DNA of 64,000 bases from Phlyctochytrium arcticum (Eukaryota > Chytridiomycota > Chytridiomycetes > Chytridiales > Chytridiaceae). This document shows, in pieces, positions 22,480-34,019 of this stretch. A program made the position numbers and the translations under genes. The notes below the pieces were generated by a model, which saw only the letters and a list, made by a program, of their open reading frames with translations, did not search any database and was not told where the DNA came from. Positions within the stretch are counted from its first letter, which is position 1. Each line of letters opens with the position of its first letter. The stretch lies in the NCBI GenBank assembly GCA_025602905.1, contig JAHLKI010000002.1:1612001-1676000 (forward strand), in the 5' to 3' direction.

Positions 22480-22923
22480 TAGTGGAGGAAAACCGTATTA
22501 CAGCCGAGTAGTCTCTAGGCGTACGAGGCGGTGGATAGAGGATCTCGGGGTTGGCGGTAGACGTTGGTAGCGATCGGAAGGTAAGGTGGGGGGTATAGGT
22601 AGCGGTATTGGAGTTCCTACCAAAAAGTCAGGACGCGAAACACAATCGGGCGAATAAACAAAAGGCCCTTACCTCCTCCCGTTTTTGATCTGCTCCAGGA
22701 TATCCACTCCTATAACCTTGATCAACGGAAAACCCGCCTTCGGCAACCAGATTCTTGCTGAAGGAAAAGAAAAAAAGATGGAGAAAAGTCTTCGTTGACC
22801 GCGGCTCTCCACACTAAAGCCCGGGCTTGACAATTTGACGCGTGAGAAATCAGCGTGCTGCGCATCTCTTGTCAGCAGCCAGCTGCGCCACGATAAACGT
22901 AATGCCAACGGCGAGAATATCAT
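22480..22923 (-). pseudogene. Module B copy
   Basis: Contains the B exon end (FSVDQGYRSGYPGADQKREE) at a GTAAGG donor and the downstream Pro-rich exon with CCGCCTCGTACGCCTAGAGA. It carries the same AQLAADERC-type start region as the 15-kb and 49-kb copies. The upstream half is out of frame through indels in T-rich runs, so it is probably not coding as a unit. Confidence 0.45.
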
Positions 22924-23149
22924 TGAAAAAAGACTTTTAAACTATGGCTAATCAGCGAGGAAAAGAAGGTCATAATATATTAAGACTTGAATATAAAAGA
23001 ATTTTTTGCTGTTAAAAATATAAAGAAAAGCATCACAACCACGACAGTTCAGGGCGTTGCTCAGTTTTCCGCGGTTTCTGTGAAGGGTAAATACTTTTGA
23101 GATATGTTGCTAGTTGGCAATCACAAATGGCAACCCACCTGCCAGGTTT

Positions 23150-23676
23150 GTTTCTTTGTCGGCCCAACAACATGGGGTCAGCTTTCTCAAAAACTTGCAA
23201 ACTCGCTTGAAATATTGATTCTTGGTCGCTCCAGACTATTTATTGAGTTGCTAAGGGTTTTGTGTACTGTATGTCGATAAAATTAGGCGTCGTCGCTCGT
23301 GTATTTGTTCCTTGTCAATAAAAATTGGCGTAATCGCTGCAAACACTTGACACTTGGTAGTCGGTCTGGGCATTGCCGAGCTGGTATCCACATGTTGGAA
23401 ATATGAAGGCGTCTTCTTTGCGATATTTGTATGGTAGATTCGCTTTTGGACAAAAGTGTGAGATTTCGATTTCTTCTGCGTAGGATTAAGGACGCTCTTG
23501 TATATCTTGGCACTTGGGGCAGTTGGGGGAGGGAGAGTTACTTCCGAACTCCTTTGGTCAATTTGGTCTGTAGCAGTCGCAATGAGTCGGTCAGTTTTGG
23601 AAAATACAGGAAAGTGTGTAAATGATAATATACCTTCTGCGATCTCAATGGTTAGCGGCATCCATAATGGGGGCAT
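23150..23676 (-). CDS. Module D-E gene, IEIAE start and KFLRKLT exon
   Basis: Starts MPPLWMPLTIEIAE at 23676. A GTATATTATC...GCTACAG intron (65 bp, the same length and place as in the other D genes) is followed by DQIDQRSSEVTLPPPTAP and a Ser/Lys-rich stretch, open to 23251. Just beyond the stop, KNQYFKRVCKFLRKLTPCCW followed by a GTGGGT donor (about 23235-23150) is module E, also seen at 49545-49420 and 47150-46987. The join between the two parts is not clear, so the gene may be larger or already broken. Function unknown. Confidence 0.4.
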
Positions 23677-23679
23677 AGT

Positions 23680-24319
23680 CCAAATGTGCTGTCTTTGATT
23701 GACTGCGATCTGGTCAGTTCTGGAAAATGTAGGAATGTGTCGAGGGGAATCTACCTTGTTCCATATTTGACTGTTGAATAAAATATTCGTGGAGGTTGGC
23801 GGGGGAGATTGAAGATGGAGGTCTTATTTACGCCGCCTTTCGACAGTCAGCCAGTTCAGTGGTTGAGGGTGTCTGGAATGATGCTCTGGCAACCGTTGAA
23901 AGTAGAAGCGTATACCCGACCGAGGGGAAGTTGTTTGCGGCGAACGGAAAATGGAGCATGCTGCAGAGCAAGGTCGGAGATGAGGTTGGGGGAAACAGTA
24001 GGTCCCGGAATAGTCGATTCGGTCTTCCTGTACTCAATCGAAGTAAGAATTTTCCCCTCATCATTTTTAAGTAAACAAGCAATACCTTGTTGTAATTAAT
24101 CCGTTGAGTTGGGCAATTTTTGCGTTTAGGTTTGTTCCGTAAACCTGAGGAAGAGGGAAACGGCGACATCGCTATCGGTTGATTTTGTAAGTTAGCCAAC
24201 AGCTGCATCAGATATGTGAAGGTGGGCTCTGACCTCATATTGGAATAAGTGACACGACGGGCTATTGCCGTTTCTGTCAGGCTGGCGTGCTTCATCCAAA
24301 TGTGCTGTCGACACGGAAA
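23680..24319. other. Unassigned stretch
   Basis: A minus-strand frame (about 24406-23828) stays open for 192 codons, but it has no start context, no paralog in the window and a composition unlike the genes here. It overlaps the hairpin element on its right. A short match to the 15.3-kb end region (AATTAATCCGTTGAGTTGGG) is present near 24090. Nothing else is recognised. Confidence 0.25.
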
Positions 24320-24605
24320 CTGTGCCCTGCAGTGGAGGAAGGGGAGCGAGAGGCCGTTTGAAATCCTCCTGATTTCAAACTCCTCCCGCTCCCTTGGGAT
24401 CGTCACATAGATAGCGAAGCTGAGATGCGAACGCAGCCACAGACCAGAACGTCAAACCACGATGTTTTCTTGAGATGGGGGAGTTGGAGGGTCCCAGAAT
24501 TGGGCTTGCGGGCCGATGAAACATAGTGTGGAGAAATTGGGAAACGCGTTGACATTTACGCCTACGCGTCAAAATCCACTGACAGGTTGACTGACAGCTC
24601 CATTG
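24320..24605 (-). mobile_element. Hairpin-bounded short repeat, copy 1 (MITE-like)
   Basis: Contains a long inverted repeat: 24342-24364 pairs with 24371-24393, centred on TTTGAAATC...GATTTCAAA, with GGGAGCG/CGCTCCC at the base. At the other end is GACGCGTAGG...AACGCG with CTGTCAGT. A second, inverted copy lies at 39350-39570 with both hairpins in the same relative places and partial similarity between them. It is small, non-coding and hairpin-flanked. The classification is a guess; no terminal duplication was proven. Confidence 0.4.
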
Positions 24606-25216
24606 CGTAAGCATGGACGTGCAGAACACTTGGACGACAAAGGCAACCATATTGGTTGGTTGGAGTAAACTTTCGCGATATCTACTGTTGGACTTTGTAT
24701 GATGACAGGGCAACTCTCTCGACAGGTGTGCTTTCTTCTCGTCCGCTCCATGAGGCGGAATATAAGCAGTGATTAGCGGTGATCGTCGCTATGGAAGATT
24801 GAGATTCTGATCATTCTGTTTGCCCCAATGTTTACCCCACCTAAATTGTTTTTCCAGCCACCCGCCCAGCGAAATCGCTGATCAGGTAAGCAAGGCTTTC
24901 CCAAGTGCCCCCTTTTTACCCTCGAAAATCCATGCGATCGAAGACTCGGTTGAACAGCTGGATAAAAATTACCGGGGTAAACAGTCTTTTTTGGACCTTC
25001 TTTACGAAACACCCGGAGTGCGGCGAAAAAGTATAACTGAAGGGTAGGCGGGCCCCGACCCCCGACGCATTTTTATAGCTACGTAGGCACGCCCAAGAGT
25101 ACATTTGGTGCTGCTCGAATCATCATACTCCCCTCATACCCAGTCTTGACTCGTCCCCAGTTTTGTTCTGGGCATCCTCGCGTAGAGACTCCCAATCGCG
25201 TTTAGTGAGCGTCCGC
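24606..25216. other. Upstream region of the APSES gene
   Basis: A plus frame at 24900-25047 (AIEDSVEQLDKNYRGKQSFL, then DLLYETPG) looks protein-like but has no start and no recognisable relative. 25048-25216 is GC-rich non-coding sequence that should contain the APSES gene promoter. Confidence 0.3.
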
Positions 25217-25222
25217 ACGCGT
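25217..25222. promoter_or_regulatory. ACGCGT box upstream of the APSES gene
   Basis: One ACGCGT hexamer 48 bp before the ATG of the APSES-type gene. This is the core site of MBF-class APSES factors, so autoregulation is conceivable. It rests on motif only. Confidence 0.25.
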
Positions 25223-25968
25223 CGGGTCGCCAGCAAACAGGTCGCCACAAGTTTTGACGTGAAAGTACAATGGAGAGAGACGCTATTTCAGCCACGCTGT
25301 CGATGGAGGGCTATGGTGCCTCTACGACGGACAAGTCAACAAAGAGTTTCGCTGGGAACTTTGGCTACATGTCCTTCCTCACGAATGGATACATGGAAAT
25401 GAACTATAACAACCATGCTTCCTTGCCTCTTCCCGCCGAGCCGCTCATGGCCGCTGAACGTAGATCCGGCAGGCCTTTGAAGCTGCCCAACTCCAGTTAC
25501 GACCCAGCCGTGGTTTACGCTAAACAATCCAGCAGCGTCGCCTCCCGGCCTTTGCATAATAGGAATGCCGACCTGCTCCTACCCTCGCCGCCTTCAGGTG
25601 TTGGTGATTTCCAAAAGCTCGCCTGCGGCAATCAGCAAGCCACGTATGGGTTGCAACCAGCGCAAACCAATACGTTCCCTACTCCTATGCCATCCACTGC
25701 ACCGCGTCAAGCGCAAGTAAAGCCCAGTCTCCTACCCACTGCGAGCGTCCCGGGAACTTTACAGTATTACCCTGCCACGAATCCGCATGAGATTGAGCGT
25801 TTGCAGAGATGGATCCAGGACATGGACTCGGTAAATATTCTTGTGTCCACAGGTCCAAGGGAAGCCCCTGATTGAACAATATCTAGGGTCCAAGCAACTC
25901 TTCCGTGTTTGCATTTTCTGGGCAACAAAGTACTTTACGTAGGTTTGGGAAGCGTTTCACATCTAAGC

Positions 25969-26207
25969 TGTAACAAGCTGACTGCGCATTCCCTTGTTAG
26001 TTTCAAGACGCGTCGCGCGACGCGTGCTGCGCAGTGTCTGCCGTGTCTTTTCTTTCCTTCATTTTACAAGTATATAGCCTACGGTAGTTTTCCCCTCCCC
26101 CGTAGCTTAACCGACAACCCCCACAGAATAGTACTCGTCAACTGTACTTTACACTGAACAAAGTTATACCTCACCAATGGAACATCGTCCCTGCTAATCC
26201 TGTTATA
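25969..26207 (+). repeat. 5' LTR of gypsy element 1
   Basis: 239 bp. It contains an 18-bp perfect palindrome ACGCGTCGCGCGACGCGT (26008-26025) with two ACGCGT boxes, a TATATAG element further on (about 26072), and a C-rich block. The identical 3' copy is 31058-31296. Confidence 0.93.
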
Positions 26208-26257
26208 TGGTAGCACCACCCATTCGATTCCTTGCCTAATAGTACCAACACCGACCC

Positions 26258-26335
26258 ACTGAATCCACTGAACCCACTGAACCCACTGAACCCACCGGAC
26301 CCACCGGACCCACCGACCCACTCAACCCATTGACC
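26258..26335 (+). repeat. 9-bp tandem repeats in the gypsy 1 leader
   Basis: Between the primer site and gag, about eight units of a 9-bp motif (ACCCACTGA, variant ACCCACCGG) occur in tandem. They would form a purine-poor, unstructured leader in the RNA. No coding function. Confidence 0.8.
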
Positions 26336-26353
26336 GTTCGACTTCCATCAAGA

Positions 26354-27376
26354 ATGACAACACCCACCGAACTGACGGCAGAGCAAGCGATGGCGAGACT
26401 CATTGAGTTGACCCAACAACATACTGACCTTCAAAACTCCTACCGCCAAATGCAAGAAATGACGGCCACCCAAGGAGCGAGGATGGACAGCATGTTTGCC
26501 GCCATGCAGAGCATGCAGTCTGCGTTGAGCAACCAAACGACTACACCCCCTGAGAGACCTAATGCACCCACCTCGTCGCCCCCGGACTTAGTCAAAGTCC
26601 TGCACGGTCGTCTCAAATCGTACAAAGGCCAACGTAGCGCAGCAACCATTCGAACCTTTTGCACCAACCTGGACAAGTATTTCGAAGCCACCAACATGAC
26701 GGAATACGACAAATTGTCCATGGCCACTGTTCACCTTGAAAGTCTCGCTGAAGTCTGGTGGCAAAGACATTGTCATCAAAACCCGGAGACTTCTGGCACC
26801 CGCATTACCACTTGGCTTGATTTGAAAGTTGCCCTCAAGAGAGATTTTTCGCCAATCAACACCAAGAAGAATGCCCGTGATGAGATCACAGCATTGAAAC
26901 AGATTAAGTCAGTTCAAGACTATAAAAACAAATTCGACGCTTTGGCTCTTGAAATCGACGACTTTTCGGACGCGGAACAACTTGACAAATTTCTCCGCGG
27001 ATTAAAACCCCACATCCAAAAACAACTCGAGCTCAACAACAGAGTCAGTAGCTACAAGGAAGTCGCCGACGAAGCCGAGAGGCTTGACCAAATCGAGAAT
27101 TATCACCAGAAAGGACGCAAGACGGACTATGCCTCAAACACCAGGGAAGGCAGCTCCGCGACCTATAGTTCTCCCACTGTCGACAACGGCGGCGTCCAAC
27201 CAATGGATCTTAATGCAGTAACAGGAAGTCAAGCACCGAAACTTCAGAAACTCTCGAACGAAGAACGAGAGCGACTCAAAAAGCGCGGCGCTTGTTTCCG
27301 ATGCAGACAGACCGGACACACTTTTACCCAATGCCCTCTGAACAACAAGATGCAGGGAAACTCCAAGTCGACATAA
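26354..27376 (+). CDS. gag: Gag of gypsy element 1
   Basis: 340 aa from the ATG at 26354 ([20 protein letters not shown]). It contains a coiled-coil N-terminus, the retrotransposon-gag capsid core (about residues 85-215, with [11 protein letters not shown] and [11 protein letters not shown]) and a C-terminal zinc knuckle, [14 protein letters not shown] (CX2CX4HX4C). Gag forms the particle that packages the element RNA. The upstream TTG at 26330 is in frame but an unlikely start. Pol begins in another frame with an 85-nt overlap, so a ribosomal frameshift is expected. Confidence 0.92.
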   Translation: MTTPTELTAEQAMARLIELTQQHTDLQNSYRQMQEMTATQGARMDSMFAAMQSMQSALSNQTTTPPERPNAPTSSPPDLVKVLHGRLKSYKGQRSAATIRTFCTNLDKYFEATNMTEYDKLSMATVHLESLAEVWWQRHCHQNPETSGTRITTWLDLKVALKRDFSPINTKKNARDEITALKQIKSVQDYKNKFDALALEIDDFSDAEQLDKFLRGLKPHIQKQLELNNRVSSYKEVADEAERLDQIENYHQKGRKTDYASNTREGSSATYSSPTVDNGGVQPMDLNAVTGSQAPKLQKLSNEERERLKKRGACFRCRQTGHTFTQCPLNNKMQGNSKST

Positions 27377-30300
27377 GTGCAAGTAGGCAATGCCTTATGG
27401 ACGACATCCAGCCCCCCGACGATCACACACTGGTAACAATTACTGATACAAACAACACCCTGACTTCACCGACTCCTGACGAAACCCCCGACACCCCCGA
27501 GATTCCCTCCCGTCCACCGTTGATTGACGTGGTTCCATACTGCCTGACAAAATTCAACACGACGGCCGTCCCCGACCACGAGCTGTTATTGTTCAAAGGC
27601 ACTTTGAAGGCACAACGGACACGCCCAATTAACATTTTGGCCGACAACGGAGGAAATCAAATGTATATTAGCCGCCACTTGGTTAGAGAACTCAACTTGG
27701 AAGTGAAGCCTCTACCCGACGCAGTTTTCTCGATGGCAGATGGTTCAAGCAAACTGTGCGACGGCTATGTGAAGAACGTTCACTATGCTGTGGGAACGCA
27801 TACCGAACAAGGCGATTTTATCGTCGCCGACATCCGATACGACATCATCTTGGGAATTCCTTGGTTCAAATGGCGGGACCCTAAGATAGATTACAACAAT
27901 GGCACACTGAAGTTTAGCAACAACCAAGGCAAATTGGTGCGATGGCACGCGCAACGACCGGAGAAAACCCCACAGACACCAGCGACACTCAACTTGATCT
28001 CAGCAAAGGCAATCAAGCGACTCGTGAATAAGAAGAAGAGTCAATTGTATGCCGTTTTTCTCAAGACCGATCAGAACGCACGCCATCAGACCCTAAATGC
28101 TAAGTTGGATGCTTTACTCCAGGCATTCAACGATGTTTTCACCGATGAATTACCTCCTGGACTACCACCTGAACGATCTGTTGATCACACCATCCCACTC
28201 TCAGACGAAACAAAGACCCCCTGGAGACCAACGTACCACTTGTCACCACTTGAGTTAGAGGAACTACGACGCCAACTCGCTGCATTACTCGACGCTGGAT
28301 ATATTCGCCCATCCAGTAGCCCGTATGGCGCCCCCATCCTTTTCACCACCAAAAAGGACAGCAAAGATTTACGCATGTGCGTAGATTACCGGGCCTTGAA
28401 CAAACTGACCATCAAGAACCGCTATCCATTGCCACGAATGGATGAGCTTATGGACCGCTTGAATGGCGCAAAGGTATTCAGCAAGATTGACCTGAAGGCT
28501 GGCTACTGGCAGATACGCGTTGCAACCCAAGATATCCCAAAGACCGCATTCAGGACGCGTTATGGCCATTACGAGTTCCTTGTTATGCCTTTTGGATTGA
28601 CGAATGCCCCAGCAACCTTCATGAAACTTATGAATGATGTTCTACGACCCTTCCTGGACATATTCTGCATTGTTTACCTCGACGACATTTTGATCTACTC
28701 GACATCGGAGGATGAGCACCTCCACCACATTGAACAAGTCCTCCAAGCACTGCGAGATCACAAATTGTACGCTAACCAAAAGAAATGCGACTTCTTCAAG
28801 GATGAAGTTGATTTCTTGGGTTATGTGGTCTCAGCCGAAGGAATCAAGCTGGACCCAAAGAAAGTGCAAGCAGTCAAGGACTGGCCCCGACCCGAGAGCG
28901 TTGGTGATGTTAGATCCTTTATGGGACTTGTCAATTACTTCCATGCCTCCCTCAAGAATCTGGCTTCACTCGCTACCCCTCTCACTGACCTCCTTCGAAA
29001 GGAACAACCTTGGATCTGGACACCGGAATGCGAAAAGACCTTTATTGCCCTGAAGGACTTAGCCACATCCGCACCCGTCCTACGCACATTTGACCCTCAA
29101 CTACCCACTGTTGTCTACCCCGATGCCTCTGGCTTTGCTATCGGCGCATGGCTCGGCCAGGATGACGGCAAATCCATTCGACCCGTTGCATATCACTCAC
29201 GCAAAATGACCTCTGCGGAACTAGGCTACGATACTCGCGAACAAGAACTCCTCGCCATTCACGATGCTCTCAGAGTCTGGAGACATTATCTGGAAGGAAG
29301 GGAATTCAACGTAGTATCCGACCACGAATCTTTGAAATGGTTGCAAGACCAACACCATCTGACACGACGCCAAGTTAGATGGGTCATGGAGTTTCAATCA
29401 TATGATTTCCGCATCGGATATGGACCAGGCAAACTGAACACCGTTGCAGATGTACTCTCTAGGAGAGCAGATCTTGCGCCCAAATGTGCCAAATGTCGAA
29501 CCCCACTCAACAATTACGACATTAACACAACAATCTTCACCACGGAAACCCCCCTCAACACATTGACCCAAGGGACATTGAAAGACACTGAACTTCAAAA
29601 TTTGATCAAACTTTTGAAGAAACCCATTGACCAAGTTGCGAAAGACGAACGTCCCCGACTTGCCCACCTCAAACACAATGACGGACTCGTATTTTTCCAT
29701 GATCGGATATACGTACCACACTCACAACGAACCAACTTGCTCCAGACCCACCATGACACACACATCGCTGGACACTTTGGTATACACAGAACATTCGAAG
29801 CGCTAGCAAGATTCTACTATTGGCCCAAGATGTATAAGCACATCCGACAGTACATCAAGTCTTGTGACGCCTGCCAACGCAACAAATCATCGACACACCT
29901 ACCCATTGGACTTTTACACCCTTTGCCAACCCCAACGACCAGATGGAGTCAGATCTCGATGGACTTCATCCCAGACCTCCCCACGACTTCTTCCGGACGC
30001 AACGCAATTTTAGTGGTGGTGGATCGCTTGTCCAAGCGTGCCCATTTCCTACCAACACGGAAGACAGCAACTGCCAAAGATACCGCGGAATTGTTTATGG
30101 CCAACATTTTCAAGCTCCACGGATTGCCACAGATCATCGTTTCAGACCGCGATTCCAAGTTCATCAGCAAATTTTGGTCCGAATTACTCAAGATGCTGGA
30201 TTGCGCAGCACACATGTCCACAGCTCGACACCAACAGACAAACGGTCTCGCGGAAATCACGATCAAAGAACTCAAGACCTATTTACGCGCATTTGTCGAC

Positions 30301-31035
30301 CACCATATGGCCAACTGGGAAGACTTGCTGCATTTCGCCGAGTTCGCTCACAACGACGCAGTCTCCGCCACGACTGGTATGACCCCATTCTACCTCGACA
30401 CAGGACAACACCCGCGTACCCCAAAGACACCACCAAGCTCCTTTCAACCCGCCAACCCTGACGCTGCCGATTACCTCAACCACATCAACGCCACCATCAA
30501 GGTTGCCCAGGACCAGATCGCCGCAGCCCAACAAAGACAAGCCGTGCAATACAACAAACTGCATCGCAACCCTTCTACCCTCGACATTGGTACCCGCGTC
30601 ATGTTGTCTAGTCAAGGCCTCGTCCAAGAAACAACCAGTGATAGACCCGTAGCCAAATTGCAACCCCTTTGGCTCGGCCCATTCAAGATCACTGCCAAGG
30701 ACGACAAAGACAACTACACCCTCGATCTCCCAAGTACCATCCGCGCGCATTCGACCTTTCACGTCAGTAAACTGAAGCCCTACATCGACCCCCAGGAGAA
30801 CTTCCCCGATCGACGTGTTGACCCCCGACCAGAACCACAACTTTTCAACGACGAAGCTTACTATGAAGTTGAACGCATCGAAGCCCATCGCAAGTTCAGA
30901 AACCAACTCAAGTACCTAGTCAAATGGAAAGGGTACCCATCCGAAGAGAACACGTACGAGCCAACACAGAACTTCAAAGGGCCTGCAGCCATTCAGATCC
31001 TTCGCGACTACAAGACCAAGAACAACATACGCTGA
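27292..31035 (+). CDS. pol: Pol of gypsy element 1 (protease, RT, RNase H, integrase, chromodomain)
   Basis: One open frame of 1,247 codons. Order: aspartic protease with active-site region [14 protein letters not shown] (residues ~114-127; D-N-G instead of the usual D-S/T-G), reverse transcriptase (YLDD at ~462), RNase H ([10 protein letters not shown]), integrase with HHCC zinc finger ([14 protein letters not shown]...CDACQ) and a D,D-35-E core ([19 protein letters not shown]), and a C-terminal chromodomain ([17 protein letters not shown]). The chromodomain identifies a chromovirus; such domains steer insertion toward particular chromatin. The frame is intact, so the element may be active, except for the open question about the protease. 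Confidence 0.94.
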   Translation: MFPMQTDRTHFYPMPSEQQDAGKLQVDISASRQCLMDDIQPPDDHTLVTITDTNNTLTSPTPDETPDTPEIPSRPPLIDVVPYCLTKFNTTAVPDHELLLFKGTLKAQRTRPINILADNGGNQMYISRHLVRELNLEVKPLPDAVFSMADGSSKLCDGYVKNVHYAVGTHTEQGDFIVADIRYDIILGIPWFKWRDPKIDYNNGTLKFSNNQGKLVRWHAQRPEKTPQTPATLNLISAKAIKRLVNKKKSQLYAVFLKTDQNARHQTLNAKLDALLQAFNDVFTDELPPGLPPERSVDHTIPLSDETKTPWRPTYHLSPLELEELRRQLAALLDAGYIRPSSSPYGAPILFTTKKDSKDLRMCVDYRALNKLTIKNRYPLPRMDELMDRLNGAKVFSKIDLKAGYWQIRVATQDIPKTAFRTRYGHYEFLVMPFGLTNAPATFMKLMNDVLRPFLDIFCIVYLDDILIYSTSEDEHLHHIEQVLQALRDHKLYANQKKCDFFKDEVDFLGYVVSAEGIKLDPKKVQAVKDWPRPESVGDVRSFMGLVNYFHASLKNLASLATPLTDLLRKEQPWIWTPECEKTFIALKDLATSAPVLRTFDPQLPTVVYPDASGFAIGAWLGQDDGKSIRPVAYHSRKMTSAELGYDTREQELLAIHDALRVWRHYLEGREFNVVSDHESLKWLQDQHHLTRRQVRWVMEFQSYDFRIGYGPGKLNTVADVLSRRADLAPKCAKCRTPLNNYDINTTIFTTETPLNTLTQGTLKDTELQNLIKLLKKPIDQVAKDERPRLAHLKHNDGLVFFHDRIYVPHSQRTNLLQTHHDTHIAGHFGIHRTFEALARFYYWPKMYKHIRQYIKSCDACQRNKSSTHLPIGLLHPLPTPTTRWSQISMDFIPDLPTTSSGRNAILVVVDRLSKRAHFLPTRKTATAKDTAELFMANIFKLHGLPQIIVSDRDSKFISKFWSELLKMLDCAAHMSTARHQQTNGLAEITIKELKTYLRAFVDHHMANWEDLLHFAEFAHNDAVSATTGMTPFYLDTGQHPRTPKTPPSSFQPANPDAADYLNHINATIKVAQDQIAAAQQRQAVQYNKLHRNPSTLDIGTRVMLSSQGLVQETTSDRPVAKLQPLWLGPFKITAKDDKDNYTLDLPSTIRAHSTFHVSKLKPYIDPQENFPDRRVDPRPEPQLFNDEAYYEVERIEAHRKFRNQLKYLVKWKGYPSEENTYEPTQNFKGPAAIQILRDYKTKNNIR

Positions 31036-32500
31036 CGCTCGCTCCTAAGTAGGGGAGTGTAACAAGCTGACTGCGCATTCCCTTGTTAGTTTCAAGACGC
31101 GTCGCGCGACGCGTGCTGCGCAGTGTCTGCCGTGTCTTTTCTTTCCTTCATTTTACAAGTATATAGCCTACGGTAGTTTTCCCCTCCCCCGTAGCTTAAC
31201 CGACAACCCCCACAGAATAGTACTCGTCAACTGTACTTTACACTGAACAAAGTTATACCTCACCAATGGAACATCGTCCCTGCTAATCCTGTTATATAAG
31301 CAGATGCACTAAAGATTCATGAAACGACAGATGCTGGAAATGTTTTGGAAAATGGTAGCTTGTTATCGACCAACAGATTCTTTCCGAGCAACGCCCTCGG
31401 TGCTTTTGATCTGAGTTCATTCTCATCCCAAGCAGTAAGAATTTTACTGTGCTCACCGTGCCCTCGCGCAATGTTGTAACTCCTTTCACCGTAGAAAACG
31501 GCGACCACATTTGCGCCCAATCCCACAATTCCTCTTCTGCACGCGTCTCAGCCATTACCAACTTCCCTGCAAACAGAAACACTATCCTCATACCAGTCAA
31601 TCAACCAACAATCGGTCAACTACCTCGATGAGCGACCCGACGGGCCTGCAAACTTCCGGCGGCACTCAATCTGCGGAAGCAGCAGCACGTCCACGAATTC
31701 GGGTCTGAGACCCATCATTCAAATCAATGCAACCTTTTCAACAAAATTGCCTAGTTCTTTTCAGCTCACCACCGACAAGTTACTCGCAAAGCAGAGGCGT
31801 GTTGCCTCCCAAGCGCGTGCTGCCTCTCAGCTGCGTTCTGCTTCTCAACTGCGTGGTCCCTCTCAAGTGCGAAACCTGCATCTAGCAACCCCATACAGCC
31901 GGCGCAACGGAAAACGAGCAGAAAAAGTTCCTGCCAGGCGAAGATCCACCGGTGGGGCGATCGTAATGCAGGGCAGGGCCGGAGATAATATTGCGGCCAG
32001 GAAGGTCTCCATGAATGGTATTCCGATCTATCGCCGGCGCAGTGATGGGTAGGTGAAGAGCTGTCACAAACTAAAGCTGGTCATCAATGCCGATAACTAA
32101 TATCGCATTTTTAGATGGATCAATTTAACCCGTAAGCTTTACTTAAAACTAACCATCAACAGAGACCATCTCCTTTGCTAAATGTGCGGAAACCACAGAT
32201 ATTTGTAAGGCGGTGGGCATGCAGAAAGGGCAGCGAAGTTGTCGTAACAAGGTCTCTGATGGCACCTCCTGGTCACGATAGTCATATACTGGTCGCAGAG
32301 CGATTAGTTGGTTGTTGCGATGAAGAAATGTATTGAGAAGAAAACGGTTGTAGTTCTAAGCTGCCAAGCAGTCTGCTATATAACGACGCCAACGGTACGC
32401 GTAGAGACGCGTTCCCATGCTCACGTGTACTAATAATCTATCTAAAATTGGCTACATGACTTAAGACTCCCAGCTTCCCACACTTGCTCCAGTTCACATC

Positions 32501-34019
32501 TCAACACTCCCCCGAAGCTGAGTCCGCGCGTAGTCCCATCTTCTCCCGTAGAAACTCGTTGCGTGGTCTTGGGAAGGGCTTGGTGAGAGAATCGGCTAGC
32601 ATGTCCTCGCTAGGACAGTACTCCAGGACAATCTGTTGATTTTGCACGCATTCGCGGGTGAGGTGATATCGTATGTCGATGTGCTTCGTACGTTGGTGGT
32701 CCACGGGATTTTTCGCCAGGTGTATCGCTGCCATGTTGTCTTCTCGAATTGTAATAGGGTCGTTCGCTATTCCGTGACCTCCTAGTACCTCTTGCATGAA
32801 GTTCTTGAGCCAGACTGCCTCCTTCGTTGCTTCTGCCAACGCCACATACTCCGCTTCCGCTGTAGATTGAGCCGTAGTGCGCTGTCGTTGAGCTTTCCAG
32901 CTGATCGCTCCCCCGTTTAACATAAGACGTACCCGCTGGTACTGCGTCTTGTGTCGGTACATTTGGCATAGTCCGCATCTGAGTATCCTAGTGGCGCAAG
33001 ACTCGGGGAGGATATGTCAATTTCCAACTTTGTGAATACTTTGCGTATCTGAGGGCGTGGATAGCTGCTTCTCGGTGGGATTTCTTCGGCTTGCTCAAGA
33101 ACTGGGATAACTTTGATACCGTGTATGCTAGGTCTGGGCGGGTGCCCATCACCAGATACATAAGACTTCCTACCATCGATTGGTATTCCTTGACATCCAC
33201 TTCTTGTTCCAGCTCATTAAGGGATAAACTCTTCTTGTGATCGAAAGGTGTTGTTACTCCAGGTAAATGTCCCAACTTGAACCGCGCCAAGATGTCATCG
33301 ATGTACTTGTTTTGGGAAAGAGTTAGAATCCGTTTCGCTCTGTCTCGTTTTACTTCAAGTCCTAAGATGAATGCCAGTTCACCCATGTCTTCCATGTCAA
33401 AACGTGAGGCTAACCCATCCTTGATTTTCTGCATCTCGCTCAGGTCCTTGGTACAAATAGTCAGGTCATCCACATACAAAGATATCATTCCAGATATCTT
33501 TCCGCTGTCGTCAAATCGAAAGTAAAATGCGATGTCGTATGCTGATGGCTGGAAACCAAGTGACCGAAGATATTCATCAATTGTTTTGTTCCATAGTCTG
33601 GGCGATTGCTTCAGCCCGTATGTTGATTTGTTGAGTCGCACATAACAAAGTTTGCCTTTGATGAAAATCTTCATATACATTTCCGTGTTTATGTCGCTGT
33701 TCAGAAATGCCGTGATAACATCCATTTGATGTATTTCCAAGTCCAACCATGCCGCAATCGCTAACATAACTCTCAATGTTGTAAATCTCACAACTGGCGC
33801 GTATGTCTCGTCGTAGTCAATCCCTGGCCTTTGCCTATCTCCCCGAGCGACTACTCGCGATTTTAGTTTCTTGATTGTATGGTCCGGGTTGCGCTTTACA
33901 CGATAGACCCATTTGGAATCAACCGCGTAGCAGCCAGCTGGAATGTCCGATGGCTCCACGAACGTCCAAGTTCCATTTTTTTCATGGGAGTTAGCTCTTT
34001 CTCCATGCTTCTCTCCCAA
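32501..34019 (-). pseudogene. Copia reverse transcriptase and RNase H
   Basis: RT frame 34019-32988 with NGTWTFVEPSDIP, VDSKWVYRVK, the catalytic YVDD (SLYVDDLTICTK) and GSLMYLVMGTRPDLAYTVS. It ends at a frameshift. RNase H continues in two further frames: YSDADYAKCTDTRRSTSGYV, then SWKAQRQRTTAQSTAEAEYV and ALAEATKEAVWLKN down to 32501. At least two indels fall between RT and the end. Confidence 0.85.

Larger units (their letters stand above)
25964..31301 (+). mobile_element. Ty3/gypsy chromovirus, intact-looking, with TAAGC target duplication
   Basis: Two 239-bp LTRs (25969-26207, 31058-31296) flank gag and pol. No difference between them is seen by eye. TAAGC occurs immediately outside both (25964-25968, 31297-31301). 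The LTRs start TGTAACA and end TGTTATA, so the usual final CA is TA. The primer site (26208-26221, TGGTAGCACCACCC) starts like those matching initiator tRNA-Met. The polypurine tract is AGGGGAG at 31051-31057. It inserted in the APSES gene, same orientation. Confidence 0.95.

Noticed and set aside
23828..24406. 192-codon minus-strand ORF as a gene
   Set aside because: It overlaps a hairpin repeat, has no paralog or domain, and amino-acid composition typical of chance frames.
24900..25047. Protein-like frame upstream of the APSES gene as a separate gene
   Set aside because: No start codon, splice sites or recognisable homology. Kept only as a note.
29943..30461. Open frames opposite or alternate to gypsy pol
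   Set aside because: They are shadows of the pol frame with no domain.
32132..32162. A 31-bp intron in the APSES gene (GTAAGC...CAACAG)
   Set aside because: It would add about 13 residues inside the conserved DNA-binding core. The 67-bp alternative ending at 32198 restores the NLTHICK alignment to the family.
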